Shown: piece by piece, positions 50,117 to 59,406 of the stretch
Numbering within the stretch: the first letter of the stretch is position 1
Layout of the letters: the number at the start of each line of letters is the position of its first letter
Assembly (NCBI GenBank): GCA_018432935.1
Contig: JAHDSF010000021.1
Location: 62,001 to 126,000, forward strand
Direction: 5' to 3'
Length of the DNA: 64,000 bases
From: Rhodospirillales bacterium
Lineage (GTDB): Bacteria > Pseudomonadota > Alphaproteobacteria > Rhodospirillales > Shumkoniaceae
Position numbers and translations under genes: made by a program
The notes under the pieces: model-generated
Databases searched by the model: none
What the model saw: the letters and a program-made list of their open reading frames with translations, nothing else
Told to the model about the DNA's origin: nothing

Positions 50117-51556
50117 ATGGCGCATGACGTCGCAATCGTGGGCGGGGGCGTGGTCGGCTGCGCGATTGCCCGCGAGCTTTCCCGTTTTCGCCTTCGGGTT
50201 CTCCTGATCGAAAAGGAGTGCGAGGTCGGTGCCGGGACCAGCAAGTCCAACAGCGGCATCATTCATGCCGGCTACCACGCCGGCAACGGCACCCTGAAGG
50301 GCGAGCTGGAGTGGGCCGGCAACCAGAAGTGGGATACCCTTCGCGCCGAGCTGGACTTCGGTTTCGAGCGCATCGGCGAGCTGATGGTGGCCTTCGACGC
50401 CGATCAGGTCGCAATTCTCGAGAAGTACCGCGACCAGGGTTTGCGCCGCGCGATCCCCGGTCTCGAGGTCTGGGACGGCGAGCGGGTTCGCCGCGAAGAG
50501 CCGGCCATCTCGGCCGCGGTGGTCGCGGCGCTGCACGCACCGACCGCCGGCGTCGTCAATCCTTACGAGGTCTGCTTTTCGCTGATTGACAATGCGCGCG
50601 CCAACGGGGTCGATCTGATGGTCGACAGCCGGGTCACCGGCATCCGCCGTGACGCTGACGGGACGTTCGCGATCGCGGTCGGATCGCGCACCGTGGGGGC
50701 ACGCTTCATCGTCAACTGCGCCGGCCTCTACTCGGACGAGATCGCCAGGATGGCAGGGGCCGGCGACTTCGTCGTCAGGGCCCGCAAGGGCGAGGAGTAC
50801 CTCCTCGACAAGCGCCTGCGCGGCATGGTGAAGAAGATCGTCTTCCCGTGCCCGACTCCGGAATCCAAGGGCATTCTGGTGATTCCCACATACGACGGCA
50901 CCCTGATGGTGGGGCCGACCGCCCACTTCGTCGACGACAAGGAGGACCGCACCACCACCGCCGCCGGCAGCGACGAGGTGTTCCGCAACGTCCGCCGCGT
51001 CGTGCCCGGGATCAGCGAGCGCGACTGCATCGCCGAGTTCGCCGGCCTCCGCGCGGTGGCGGCGGGCGAGGACTTCATCATCGGGCCGTCCGAGGTGAAG
51101 GGGTTCATCAACTGCGCCGGCATCCAGTCGCCGGGGCTGACCGCGGCGCCGGCGATAGCCGAACTGGTGCGCGACATGCTGCAGGATGAGGGGCTGGCGC
51201 TGGAGCCGAACCCCTCGTTCGTGCCCAGCGTCAGGAAGCGCGTCCACTTCGCGACCCTGTCCACCGAGGAGCAGATCCGCCTCGCCGACGAGGATCGTCG
51301 CTACGGCCGCATCGGCTGCCGCTGCGAGCAGATCAGCGAGCGCGAGATCGTCGACGCCATCCACGCCGGCGCGCGCACCCTCGACGGCATCAAGTTCCGC
51401 ACCCGGGCCGGCATGGGGCGTTGCCAGGGCGGGTTCTGCTCGTGGCGCTGCATGGAGCTGCTGTCGTCCGAGCTCGACATCCCGATGACCGAAATCACCA
51501 AGCGCGGCGGGGGCTCTTGGATCGTGTGCGAGCGCGAGGAAGGAGACGACGCGTGA
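50117..51556 (+). CDS. FAD-dependent glycerol-3-phosphate dehydrogenase-like protein with BFD domain (GlpA-like)
   Basis: This is a 479-residue flavoprotein. An N-terminal DAO/FAD domain ([34 protein letters not shown]) covers about residues 1-365. A C-terminal BFD-like [2Fe-2S] domain has cysteines in GCRCEQIS and in [12 protein letters not shown]. This architecture is that of the anaerobic GlpA subunit and its relatives (also LhgO-like oxidases). It is followed, with coupled starts, by a GlpB-like disulfide-oxidoreductase-type flavoprotein and a DUF1667 protein. Similar trios neighbour glycerol genes in Firmicutes and Thermotogae. Oxidation of glycerol-3-phosphate is the leading hypothesis, with 2-hydroxyglutarate-type substrates as the alternative. 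Confidence 0.8.
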   Translation: MAHDVAIVGGGVVGCAIARELSRFRLRVLLIEKECEVGAGTSKSNSGIIHAGYHAGNGTLKGELEWAGNQKWDTLRAELDFGFERIGELMVAFDADQVAILEKYRDQGLRRAIPGLEVWDGERVRREEPAISAAVVAALHAPTAGVVNPYEVCFSLIDNARANGVDLMVDSRVTGIRRDADGTFAIAVGSRTVGARFIVNCAGLYSDEIARMAGAGDFVVRARKGEEYLLDKRLRGMVKKIVFPCPTPESKGILVIPTYDGTLMVGPTAHFVDDKEDRTTTAAGSDEVFRNVRRVVPGISERDCIAEFAGLRAVAAGEDFIIGPSEVKGFINCAGIQSPGLTAAPAIAELVRDMLQDEGLALEPNPSFVPSVRKRVHFATLSTEEQIRLADEDRRYGRIGCRCEQISEREIVDAIHAGARTLDGIKFRTRAGMGRCQGGFCSWRCMELLSSELDIPMTEITKRGGGSWIVCEREEGDDA

Positions 51557-52815
51557 TCACGGACGAGATCCGGCATCTGGCACGCGCCTACGACGTGGTC
51601 ATCTCCGGCGGCGGGCCGGCGGGCATGGCGGCGGCGATCGGCGCCCGTTCGCAGGGGGCCGAGAAGATCCTCCTGATCGACCGCGAGCGCGAGGCGGGTG
51701 GCATTCTCTGGCAGTGCATCCACCACGGCTTCGGCCTCCACCATTTCGGCGAGGAGCTGACCGGGCCCGAGTACGCGCAGCGCTATCTCGAGGAGGTGCT
51801 CGAGAACGACATCGACGTGCTGACCGATACCTACGTCTGCGACATCTCGCCCGAGCGTCAGCTCAAGCTGATGTCGGGACGGCATGGGATCGCGGTGGTC
51901 GATGCCAAGGCGGTGGTGCTGGCGATGGGCGCCCGCGAGCGCACCCGCGGCGCCATCCGCATTCCCGGCGAGCGTCCTTCGGGGGTGCTCACTGCGGGCC
52001 TGGCGCAGAAGTTCGTCAACATGATGGGGTACTTGCCGGGGCGCCGGGTCGTCATTCTCGGCTCCGGCGATATCGGCCTGATCATGGCGCGACGCCTCAC
52101 CCTCGAGGGAGTCGAGGTCAAGGGCGTTTTCGAGATCATGCCTCACGCCAACGGCCTCAACCGCAACATCGTGCAGTGTCTGCACGACTACGACATCCCG
52201 CTTCACCTTTCGACTACGGTGGTCGACATCCACGGCCGCCAGCGGGTCGAGAAGGTGACGGTGGCGCCGGTGGACGGCGCCTTGAAGCCCGACCTGTCGC
52301 GGGCATGGGACATCGACTGCGACACCGTGCTGCTGTCGATCGGACTGATCCCCGAGAACGAGCTGTCGCGCAAGATCGACCTCCGGCTCGATCCCGTCAC
52401 CAGCGGCCCCGTCGTCAACAGCACGATGGAGACCTCGATGAACGGGGTCTTCGCCTGCGGCAACGTCGTCCACATCCACGACCTGGTCGATTTCGTGAGC
52501 GAGGAATCGGTGCTCGCCGGGCGCAATGCCGGGGCCTACATCACCGGCCGCCGGCCGCCCAAGGACAACATCCGGCTCTTGCCCGGCGACAATGTTGCCT
52601 ACTGCGTACCCCATACCCTGTCGTCCGAGCGCGAGCACATCGTCTACATGCGGGTGCGCAAGCCGATAGAGAAATGCTCGGTCCGCTTCGGCGAGGTGCT
52701 GGAGAAGAAGCTGCGCTACGTGTTCCCGGCCGAGATGGTGAACATCAAGGTCAAGCCGCAGTTTCTCGAGAACTTCCATGGCGACGCTCTGCGCGTCGAT
52801 GTCGTTCAGCGGTGA
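51553..52815 (+). CDS. FAD/NAD(P)-binding oxidoreductase, second subunit (GlpB-like position)
   Basis: This is a 420-residue pyridine-nucleotide-disulfide-oxidoreductase-type flavoprotein: FAD motif [18 protein letters not shown] near residue 13, [13 protein letters not shown] near 120, a second dinucleotide fold [17 protein letters not shown] near 160 and [14 protein letters not shown] near 300. It lacks the redox CxxC of classical members, as is common for electron-relay subunits. It starts at GTG 51553 with a four-base overlap (GTGA) with the upstream stop and AGGAG before it. It would pass electrons between the GlpA-like subunit and an acceptor. The acceptor is unknown. Confidence 0.78.
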   Translation: MITDEIRHLARAYDVVISGGGPAGMAAAIGARSQGAEKILLIDREREAGGILWQCIHHGFGLHHFGEELTGPEYAQRYLEEVLENDIDVLTDTYVCDISPERQLKLMSGRHGIAVVDAKAVVLAMGARERTRGAIRIPGERPSGVLTAGLAQKFVNMMGYLPGRRVVILGSGDIGLIMARRLTLEGVEVKGVFEIMPHANGLNRNIVQCLHDYDIPLHLSTTVVDIHGRQRVEKVTVAPVDGALKPDLSRAWDIDCDTVLLSIGLIPENELSRKIDLRLDPVTSGPVVNSTMETSMNGVFACGNVVHIHDLVDFVSEESVLAGRNAGAYITGRRPPKDNIRLLPGDNVAYCVPHTLSSEREHIVYMRVRKPIEKCSVRFGEVLEKKLRYVFPAEMVNIKVKPQFLENFHGDALRVDVVQR

Positions 52816-53198
52816 GCCAGGAAATGTCCGAGCATCACGTCTCCCATTATCTGTGCATCGGCTGCCCGCTGGGCTGCCGGCTCGAGGTCGAGGACGACGG
52901 CACCGACATCGTCGAGGTCCGAGGCTGGGACTGCAAACGCGGCGAGCGCTACGGCCGCGAGGAGCATACCGATCCGCGCCGGGTGGTGGCGACCACCGTC
53001 AAGGTGCGCGGTGCCCTGTGGGCGAGGATTCCGGTCAAGACCTCGGGATCGGTGCCGAAGGCGATGGTGCGCGAGATCGCCAAAGCGGTCCGCAACGTCG
53101 AGGTCGAGGCTCCGGTCAGGCTGGGCGCGGCGGTTCTCACCGATGTGCTGGGCACCGGCGTCGACATCGTCGCGACGAGGGACGTGGAACGGGTCTAG
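52812..53198 (+). CDS. DUF1667 small cysteine-rich subunit
   Basis: This 128-residue protein has an N-terminal four-cysteine cluster, [15 protein letters not shown] followed by [15 protein letters not shown]-terminal region of DUF1667 type comes after it ([20 protein letters not shown]). The cysteines suggest an iron-sulfur or zinc site. DUF1667 genes are nearly always third in a trio with two flavoproteins like those upstream. I take GTG 52812, which overlaps the preceding stop by four bases. ATG 52824 is an alternative that trims four residues. It takes the place that glpC occupies in the E. coli glpABC operon but is unrelated to GlpC. Confidence 0.78.
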   Translation: MSQEMSEHHVSHYLCIGCPLGCRLEVEDDGTDIVEVRGWDCKRGERYGREEHTDPRRVVATTVKVRGALWARIPVKTSGSVPKAMVREIAKAVRNVEVEAPVRLGAAVLTDVLGTGVDIVATRDVERV

Positions 53199-53210
53199 CA
53201 ACTTAGGTTT

Positions 53211-53290
53211 CTTCCCCCTCGCAGGGGGATTGAGGGGGGTGCATCGCCTGGCGCAGGCGCACCCCTCCGTCTGCCCCCTTGAGGAGGGAG
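53211..53290. repeat. Dispersed intergenic repeat, copy 2
   Basis: Same unit as at 29183-29267: C-run and CGCAGGGGGA, central GGTGCATCGC...GGCGC...GCGCACCCC, and CCGTCTGCCCCCTTGAGGAGG end. It fills the gap between the DUF1667 gene and glpD, and its end runs into the glpD ribosome-binding region. Confidence 0.6.
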
Positions 53291-53309
53291 ACAAGGAACA
53301 GGAAGGCCA

Positions 53310-54818
53310 ATGAGCGAACGGCGGAACAGTTTCGATCTGTTGGTGGTCGGTGGCGGCGTCAACGGTGCCGGCATCGCCTGTGACGCTGCCGGCAGGGGGC
53401 TGTCGGTGCTGCTGTGCGAGATGAAGGACCTGGCCGGCGCCACCTCGTCGGCCAGCAGCAAGCTGATCCATGGCGGCCTGCGCTATCTCGAATACTACGA
53501 GTTCCGCCTGGTGCGGGAGGCGCTGGCCGAGCGCGAGGTGATCCTGTTCAAGGCGCCCCACATTGCCTGGCCGCTGCGCTTCATCCTGCCCCACCGCAAT
53601 ACGGTGCGGCCCCGCTGGGTCGTCCGCACCGGACTGTTCATCTACGACAATCTGGGCGAGCACCCGCGGCTTCCCGGTTCGGTGGGAGTCGATTTTCGCC
53701 GCAGCCCCGCCGGCGCGCCGCTCAAGGACTCGATCGTTTACGGGTTCGAGTATTCCGACGGCTGGATCGACGATGCCCGGCTGGTGGTGCTGAACGCGAT
53801 CAGCGCGGCTTCGCACGGCGGCCACGTGGCAACCCGCACCGAGCTGACCGCGGCGCGGCGGGTCGGCGGCGCCTGGGAGGCGACCCTGCGGGACGCCGAT
53901 ACCGGTACCACGCGGACGGTGCGCGCCCGGGCCCTTGTCAATGCCACCGGACCGTGGGTGAAGAAGGTCGCCGAAGGACCGCTTGCTCTGAATGGCGACA
54001 AGGGGGTGCGCCTGGTCAAAGGCAGCCACATCGTGGTGCCGCGCATCTACGATGGTGCCCAGGCCTTCATCCTGCAGAACGACGACCGGCGGGTGATCTT
54101 CGTCATTCCCTACGAAGAGAGGTTCTCGCTGATCGGCACCACCGACATCGCCGTCGACGCGCCCTCGCACGATATGAGGATCACCGACGACGAGGTCCGC
54201 TACCTGTGCGATGTCGTCAACAAGCACTTCCGTCACTCGATCTCGCCCGCCGACGTGGTGTGGTCGTACGCGGGGGTGCGGCCGCTGTTCGACGACCGTT
54301 CCGACATCCCCTCGGCGGTGACGCGCGACTACGTCCTTGAGGTCGAGGACGATGGGGGGAGGGCCCCGGTGGTTTCGATCTACGGCGGCAAGATCACGAC
54401 CTACCGCTACCTTGCGGAACGGGTGATGGAGAAGCTGTCCCCGTACTTTAAGGAGTTGGGCAAGCCGTGGACGGCGAAGACGCCGCTGCCCGGCGGAGAC
54501 ATCCCGGGCGAGGACTTCGAACGCTTCGTCGCCGCGCTGGAGAAGGCCTACCCCGCCCTCGACCCGGTCCTCCTGCGCCGGCTGGCGCGGCGGCACGGCA
54601 CCCTCACCTACGGCGTGCTCGGCGACGCCAAGCGGATGGGCGACTTGGGGGCCGAGCACGGCCCGGCGCTGTTCGAGCGCGAGGTCGACTACTTCGTCCG
54701 CAACGAATGGGCCCGCGCGCCCGAGGACATCCTGTGGCGGCGCACCAAGTGCGGCCTGCACATGACCGCGGAGCAGCGCGACGCTTTCGCGGAGAGCTTC
54801 TCCAGGAGGAACGGCTGA
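53310..54818 (+). CDS. glpD: Aerobic glycerol-3-phosphate dehydrogenase GlpD
   Basis: This 502-residue membrane-associated FAD enzyme oxidises glycerol-3-phosphate to dihydroxyacetone phosphate and feeds quinone. It has FDLLVVGGGVNGAGIACDAA near residue 8, TSSASSKLIHGGLRYLE near 45, RKGSH-type VRLVKGSHIVVPRI near 234 and SYAGVRPLFDD near 328. The length equals typical GlpD. It lies downstream of the GlpA-like trio, so the organism carries two different glycerol-3-phosphate-oxidising systems side by side. Its stop overlaps the next gene's ATG by one base (TGATG). Confidence 0.95.
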   Translation: MSERRNSFDLLVVGGGVNGAGIACDAAGRGLSVLLCEMKDLAGATSSASSKLIHGGLRYLEYYEFRLVREALAEREVILFKAPHIAWPLRFILPHRNTVRPRWVVRTGLFIYDNLGEHPRLPGSVGVDFRRSPAGAPLKDSIVYGFEYSDGWIDDARLVVLNAISAASHGGHVATRTELTAARRVGGAWEATLRDADTGTTRTVRARALVNATGPWVKKVAEGPLALNGDKGVRLVKGSHIVVPRIYDGAQAFILQNDDRRVIFVIPYEERFSLIGTTDIAVDAPSHDMRITDDEVRYLCDVVNKHFRHSISPADVVWSYAGVRPLFDDRSDIPSAVTRDYVLEVEDDGGRAPVVSIYGGKITTYRYLAERVMEKLSPYFKELGKPWTAKTPLPGGDIPGEDFERFVAALEKAYPALDPVLLRRLARRHGTLTYGVLGDAKRMGDLGAEHGPALFEREVDYFVRNEWARAPEDILWRRTKCGLHMTAEQRDAFAESFSRRNG

Positions 54819-55606
54819 TGCGCCCGCTTGAGGACTTCCCGCTCGAGGAGCGGCGCCAGGTCAGGGTGGTGCTGAGCGACATCGACGACACCCTGACCAG
54901 CGACGGTCTGTTCCCCGCCTCCAGCCTGCTGGCGCTGGAGCGGCTGTCGGCCGCGGGGTTCGTGGTGGTGCCGGTCACCGGGCGCCCGGCCGGGTGGTGC
55001 GACCACATCGCCCGCATGTGGCCGGTCGACGCGGTAGTGGGCGAGAACGGCGCCCTCTACTTCGCCTACGACCGCAAGCGGCGCAAGATGAAGACCGTGT
55101 TCGCCAAGAGCGAGGCCGAACGACGGGAAGATCGCACGCGGCTGGAGGCGCTGCGCGCGCGGATCCTGGTCGAGGTGCCAGGGGCGGGCATCGCCTCCGA
55201 CCAGGACTACCGGGTCGCCGACCTGGCGGTCGATTTCCGCGAGGATGTGGAGCCGTTGTCGCAGCCCGAGATCGAGCGTATCGTCGACTTGTTCGCCGAG
55301 GCCGGCGCCAATGCCAAGATCAGCTCGATCCACGTCAACGGCTGGTTCGGCAGCTACGACAAGCTGACGATGACGCGGCGCTGCCTGACCGAACTGTTCG
55401 GCATCGACGTCGATCGCGACAACCGGAGCGTGGTGTTTGCGGGCGACTCGCCCAACGACGCGCCGATGTTCGCCGCCTTTCGCAACTCGATCGGGGTGGC
55501 CAACGTCCGCGACTTCCGCCTCTCGGCCGAGCCTACCTGGGTGACCAAGGGACGCAACGCAGAAGGGTTCGCCGAGTTGTCGCAATCGCTCCTCAACGCC
55601 AAATAG
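54818..55606 (+). CDS. HAD-superfamily phosphatase (Cof/MPGP-like, type IIB)
   Basis: This 262-residue HAD hydrolase has motif I VVLSDIDDTLTSDG near residue 18 (nucleophile and acid aspartates), motif II VPVTGRPAGWC, and motif IV VFAGDSPNDAPMF near 215. A type-IIB cap lies in between. Relatives dephosphorylate sugar phosphates or mannosyl-3-phosphoglycerate. The start overlaps the glpD stop and has AGGAGGA upstream, so it is the last gene of the glycerol cluster. It could release glycerol from glycerol phosphate or act on a side product. The substrate is not readable. Confidence 0.8.
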   Translation: MRPLEDFPLEERRQVRVVLSDIDDTLTSDGLFPASSLLALERLSAAGFVVVPVTGRPAGWCDHIARMWPVDAVVGENGALYFAYDRKRRKMKTVFAKSEAERREDRTRLEALRARILVEVPGAGIASDQDYRVADLAVDFREDVEPLSQPEIERIVDLFAEAGANAKISSIHVNGWFGSYDKLTMTRRCLTELFGIDVDRDNRSVVFAGDSPNDAPMFAAFRNSIGVANVRDFRLSAEPTWVTKGRNAEGFAELSQSLLNAK

Positions 55607-55637
55607 ACGCTCTTGCTGCGGGGAACGGAACCAGGAA

Positions 55638-56090
55638 TTGCCGAAGGCGCCGAAGACATCGAAGAAGGTGGGGGTGCTCTACCAGGCGGGCGTGATCCCC
55701 TATGTCTTCGAGGACGGCGAGCTGCGGGTGCTGCTCATCTCTTCGCGCGACACCGGCCGGTGGGTGATCCCGCGCGGTCGCGTCGAGCGCTCGCACGGCG
55801 GCCACACCGCCACGGCGAAGCTGGAAGCCTACGAGGAGGCCGGCATCGTCGGTGACATCGCCGAACTGCCGCTCGGCTGCTACACGTACTTCAAACGCGG
55901 CCCCCGCGGCGACAGCGTGCCGGCGGTAGTCCGGGTCTTTCCGTGCCGATTCAGGCAGCAGAAGAAGAAGTGGCCCGAAATGGACAGCCGCATCCAGCGC
56001 TGGGTCAGCGTCGAGGAGGCGATCCGCATGGTCGACGAAGAGGGCCTCGGCGCCTTGCTCCGCCGCCTGCGGGAAGTGGTGAAGGAATGA
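55638..56090 (+). CDS. NUDIX hydrolase-like protein
   Basis: This is a 150-residue NUDIX-fold protein starting at TTG 55638. GRWVIPRGRVERSHGG begins the NUDIX box region and KLEAYEEAGIVG ends it. Compared with the consensus GX5EX7REUXEEXGU, the metal-binding EE pair and the preceding Glu are present. The first Glu and the Arg are missing, which is common in the alphaproteobacterial DIPP-like group. It may act on a diphosphoinositol-like or nucleoside-diphosphate compound, or be weakly active. It is about 30 bases downstream of the HAD gene and may be cotranscribed. Confidence 0.78.
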   Translation: MPKAPKTSKKVGVLYQAGVIPYVFEDGELRVLLISSRDTGRWVIPRGRVERSHGGHTATAKLEAYEEAGIVGDIAELPLGCYTYFKRGPRGDSVPAVVRVFPCRFRQQKKKWPEMDSRIQRWVSVEEAIRMVDEEGLGALLRRLREVVKE

Positions 56091-56100
56091 ACCTTCCCGG

Positions 56101-57084
56101 CTAGGGCTGGGCGTTCTCCTCCACGGGCATGCGGCGGCGGAACGCCTGGGCGACGAAGGTGTCGACGATCGTCTGCGTCAGGTGGTAGGTGATGCAGGGG
56201 ATGATCGCCAGTGGCGCAGCGGCGGCGAAGGTCTGCGCCCACACGACGTACGAGATCGTCAGCGTCTTCTGCGAATTGTGGATGGTCAACGCGGCGGTCG
56301 AAGCCGGATCGAGTCGGAGCAGCCGCGCCAGGCCCAAATTCATCGCCAGGAACAGGCCGTGCAGCAGGAACGAGGCCGGGAACGCGACCAGGCTGAACAG
56401 CCCCGCCGCTCCGATCCGGCTGGCCGACGCGGTGACCGCGTTGAAGATGATCGTCAGCACGACGAACTGCGAATAGAGCTTGAGCGCCTTGCGGTGCCGC
56501 TGCACCCAGGCCTTGAACGGCCGCTGCAGGATCTGGCCGACCGCGAGCGGCAGCAGGACGACCATGGCGAGATTGGCGATAGTGTCGGCGATTGGCACCT
56601 CGACCGCCTGCGTGCCCTCGATCAGGAGGTTCAGCACCACCGGGATGGTGAACACCCCGGCGACGTTGCCCACCACGCACAGCACCAGGCTGAGGGGCAC
56701 GTTGCCCAGCGCCATCGCCGTCATCACGGTTCCCGAGGCGACGGTGACCGGCGCCGCCGCGATCAGGGTCATGCCGATCACCAGCGCCGGCCTGTCCGGC
56801 GCCACGGCGTGCACCATGAAATAGGCGAGCACCGGCATCACCACCAGCGAGAACGCGACCGCGATGCCAACCAGCCGGACGCTCCGGAGCTCACGCACCA
56901 GATCGCTGGTGTTGAGGGTCAGCCCCGAGACCAGGAAGGCGCCGGCGATGGCGACCGTGAACAGGTTGTAGGCACGTCCGAACTCGCCGACCTGCGGGAT
57001 CGCAAGACCAAGGGCGGCGGCGGCTACTACACCCAGGGGAAAGCCGTAGTGGGCGAGAACGCCCTTCCATGTTTCACTGGTCAT
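56101..57084 (-). CDS. Bile acid:sodium symporter-family (SBF-like) transporter
   Basis: This is a 327-residue membrane protein of the SBF-like (PF13593) group: GAFLVSGLTLNTSDLVRELR near residue 48, MTLIAAAPVTVASGTVMTAM in the crossover region and AALTIHNSQKTLTISYVVWA near 260. About ten transmembrane segments are expected. The start ATG 57084 gives the standard short N-terminus. Upstream residues in the frame are arginine-rich and not conserved. Substrates of bacterial members are mostly unknown. It converges on the NUDIX gene. Confidence 0.85.
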   Translation of the reverse strand: MTSETWKGVLAHYGFPLGVVAAAALGLAIPQVGEFGRAYNLFTVAIAGAFLVSGLTLNTSDLVRELRSVRLVGIAVAFSLVVMPVLAYFMVHAVAPDRPALVIGMTLIAAAPVTVASGTVMTAMALGNVPLSLVLCVVGNVAGVFTIPVVLNLLIEGTQAVEVPIADTIANLAMVVLLPLAVGQILQRPFKAWVQRHRKALKLYSQFVVLTIIFNAVTASASRIGAAGLFSLVAFPASFLLHGLFLAMNLGLARLLRLDPASTAALTIHNSQKTLTISYVVWAQTFAAAAPLAIIPCITYHLTQTIVDTFVAQAFRRRMPVEENAQP

Positions 57085-57214
57085 CCGGGATTGCTCAGCA
57101 GGACGATGGAGGCGAGGGTGGATTCTTTTCCTCCCGGCGGGGCGGCGCGTCAACCGGAGATGCCGGTCTTCCCGTTGCCGTCGACGATCCCCCCGAGTCC
57201 GGAGCCCTGGCCGG

Positions 57215-59227
57215 TCACCCCACCGTTTCGCCCTTCCGCTCGGCGATACGCTGGGCGGCGGCGACTGCCGGCAACAGGAAGCGGAAGCAGCTCCCCTTGC
57301 CCGGTGTGCTCTCGACCCAGATCCGGCCGCCCATCAGCTCGACCAGCTGCCTAGAGATCGTCAGCCCCAGCCCGGTGCCGCCGTACTGGGCGTGGGCCGA
57401 GGTGCCTGCCTGCACGAAGCTGTCGAAGATCCGGCCCAGAGCCTCCTCTTCGATGCCGATGCCGGTATCGGTCACCGCGAACAGGACTGCCGGCTCGCCC
57501 GCCTCGGTGCGGGCGCCGTGCACGGCGACCTCGATCGAGCCGCGGGGGGTGAACTTGATTGCGTTGCCGACCAGGTTGGTGAGCACCTGCCGCAGGCGGC
57601 CGGCATCGCCGAAGAACGTGTCCTCGACCTCGGTCCCGAAACGGAACGCCAGGCGGAGGTGCCGCTCGGACGCCAGGGCGCGCAGCGGCGCCAGGGTGGC
57701 TTCCACCTCCTTGCGCAGGCTGAACGGCGTGCGCAGGATCTCGACCCGCCCTGCCTCGACCTTGGCGAGATCGAGAATGTCGTTGATGAGCCCGGTAAGC
57801 TGCCAGGCGGCGCCTTTCGACAGCTCGAGATACTCGCGCACCTTGGGGCTGCGGGTGAACAGGAGCCCCAGCTCGTTCATGCCGATGATGGCGTTGAGGG
57901 GGGTGCGGATCTCGTGCGACATCCTGGCCAGGAACTCGCTCTTCGCCCGGTTGGCCGCTTCCGCCTCCCGCTTGGCGCTCCGCATCTGGGCATTGAGTTC
58001 CTCGAGCCGACGTTCCCAGGCTCTGCGTTCGGTGATGTCGAGGCTGACCCCGATGATGTGCGGTCGGCCGCCGAACTCGGTCTGCTCGACCGCGGTCAGC
58101 GCGGTCAGCAGGGTGCCGTCCTTGCGGCGGTAGACGACCTCGATCTCGCGGGATTCCCCTTGCGAGGCGGCCAGGCCCAGCAGCCATTCCCGCTGCTTCC
58201 CCTCGGCCCAGACGCCAAGCTCTATCGATGTCCGGCCGATCACCTCGTCGCGGGCGTAGCCCATCATCGTCAGCCAGGCCTTGTTGACGTCGACGTAACG
58301 GCCGTCGGAAGGCCCGGTGATGGCGATGGCGACGGGCGACGAGCCGAACAGGCGCCGGAACTTCTGCTCGCTCTCGGCCAGAGCCGCGTTCTGGCGGCGG
58401 ATTCGCAACAGCGCGGCGGAGAGGAGCACGAGGGCGAGAAGGGTGGTGACGGCGCCGACTATCGCAAGCCGCATCGCTGATTGGCTGACGAGGTGAATGC
58501 GCGAACCGGACCAGCGGTCGATGATGCGGTCGAACTCCCCGTCCGCTTTCAATTCGGCCAGCGCACGATCGATCTCGGCCAAGGTCGCCGCATTCCCCTT
58601 GCGGACGGCAATGTTGCCTTTCCGCTCGCTGAAGGGCGCAAGTTGGGTCACCCCCTGGACGTTCAGCTCGTTCAGGAGATGCCGCTCCGTCCATCCGTTG
58701 GCGGCGAGCGCGTCGATCTCGCGGCGCAGCAGCCGCTTGGTGCCACCGAGCATGTCATCGACCAGGACAAGCTCGGCCTCGGGATGGTTGCTCTCGAAAT
58801 AGCCGCGCGGCAGGCCGCCTTTGGTGACGCCGATGCGGACCCCGGCGAGAGGCCGATTGTCGAACGAGTCCGCCTCCTCGGCGCGGACGAACAAGGCGAA
58901 GAACACCGGCAGGGTGGGCTGAGAGAAGTCGTAGGTCGCTTCGCGCTCGGGCGTCCTGCCGAGGAAGGTCAACGCGCCTCCCTCGCCGGCCAGGAACCGT
59001 TGTTGCGCGGTCGCCCAGTCCATCAGCCGGACCTCGACCGGACGGTCCAGGGTGCGGCCGATCGCCCGCACGAGGTCGATGTTCGCACCGGCCGGCTCGC
59101 CGTTGTCCAGGAACTCGTAGGGAGGAAGGTCGCGATCGCCCAGGAACACCAGCGGCTCCGACGCGGCACCCCCCTGGGAGACGATGCAAAGGAGCCAAGT
59201 CAGCGCGATCAGAACAGCTTTATGCAA
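57215..59227 (-). CDS. Sensor histidine kinase with periplasmic binding and PAS domains
   Basis: In order, the protein has a signal/anchor (HKAVLIALTWLLCIVSQGG) and a periplasmic solute-binding (PBPb, SBP_bac_3-type) sensor at about residues 22-250 (LPPYEFLDNGEPAGANIDLV). A transmembrane segment near 260-280 (LAIVGAVTTLLALVLLSAAL) is followed by a PAS domain (LFGSSPVAIAITGPSDG). The HisKA box MSHEIRTPLNAIIG has its phospho-His at about 438, and the HATPase lobe has NLVGNAIKFTP, DTGIGIE and GGTGLGLTIS. I favour the TTG at 59227 as start because it gives a clean signal peptide. An ATG at 59338 adds 37 unconvincing residues. No response regulator is adjacent, and the protein has no receiver domain. 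Confidence 0.9.
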   Translation of the reverse strand: MHKAVLIALTWLLCIVSQGGAASEPLVFLGDRDLPPYEFLDNGEPAGANIDLVRAIGRTLDRPVEVRLMDWATAQQRFLAGEGGALTFLGRTPEREATYDFSQPTLPVFFALFVRAEEADSFDNRPLAGVRIGVTKGGLPRGYFESNHPEAELVLVDDMLGGTKRLLRREIDALAANGWTERHLLNELNVQGVTQLAPFSERKGNIAVRKGNAATLAEIDRALAELKADGEFDRIIDRWSGSRIHLVSQSAMRLAIVGAVTTLLALVLLSAALLRIRRQNAALAESEQKFRRLFGSSPVAIAITGPSDGRYVDVNKAWLTMMGYARDEVIGRTSIELGVWAEGKQREWLLGLAASQGESREIEVVYRRKDGTLLTALTAVEQTEFGGRPHIIGVSLDITERRAWERRLEELNAQMRSAKREAEAANRAKSEFLARMSHEIRTPLNAIIGMNELGLLFTRSPKVREYLELSKGAAWQLTGLINDILDLAKVEAGRVEILRTPFSLRKEVEATLAPLRALASERHLRLAFRFGTEVEDTFFGDAGRLRQVLTNLVGNAIKFTPRGSIEVAVHGARTEAGEPAVLFAVTDTGIGIEEEALGRIFDSFVQAGTSAHAQYGGTGLGLTISRQLVELMGGRIWVESTPGKGSCFRFLLPAVAAAQRIAERKGETVG

Positions 59228-59406
59228 GCGCCGGGCGCCTTTTCCATCATAAACACGAACGTGGGGCGGTCGGCTCGAATCGTACGTCTTTGCGGCCCCG
59301 CGATCCAGCGCAAACCAGCGGCTCGCATCCGCGCGCATGCGGGACTTGATCGGGGCGCCGACGAGTTCAGATTAACCCGAGGATCAACCGCAGGACGGTG
59401 CTTGTC

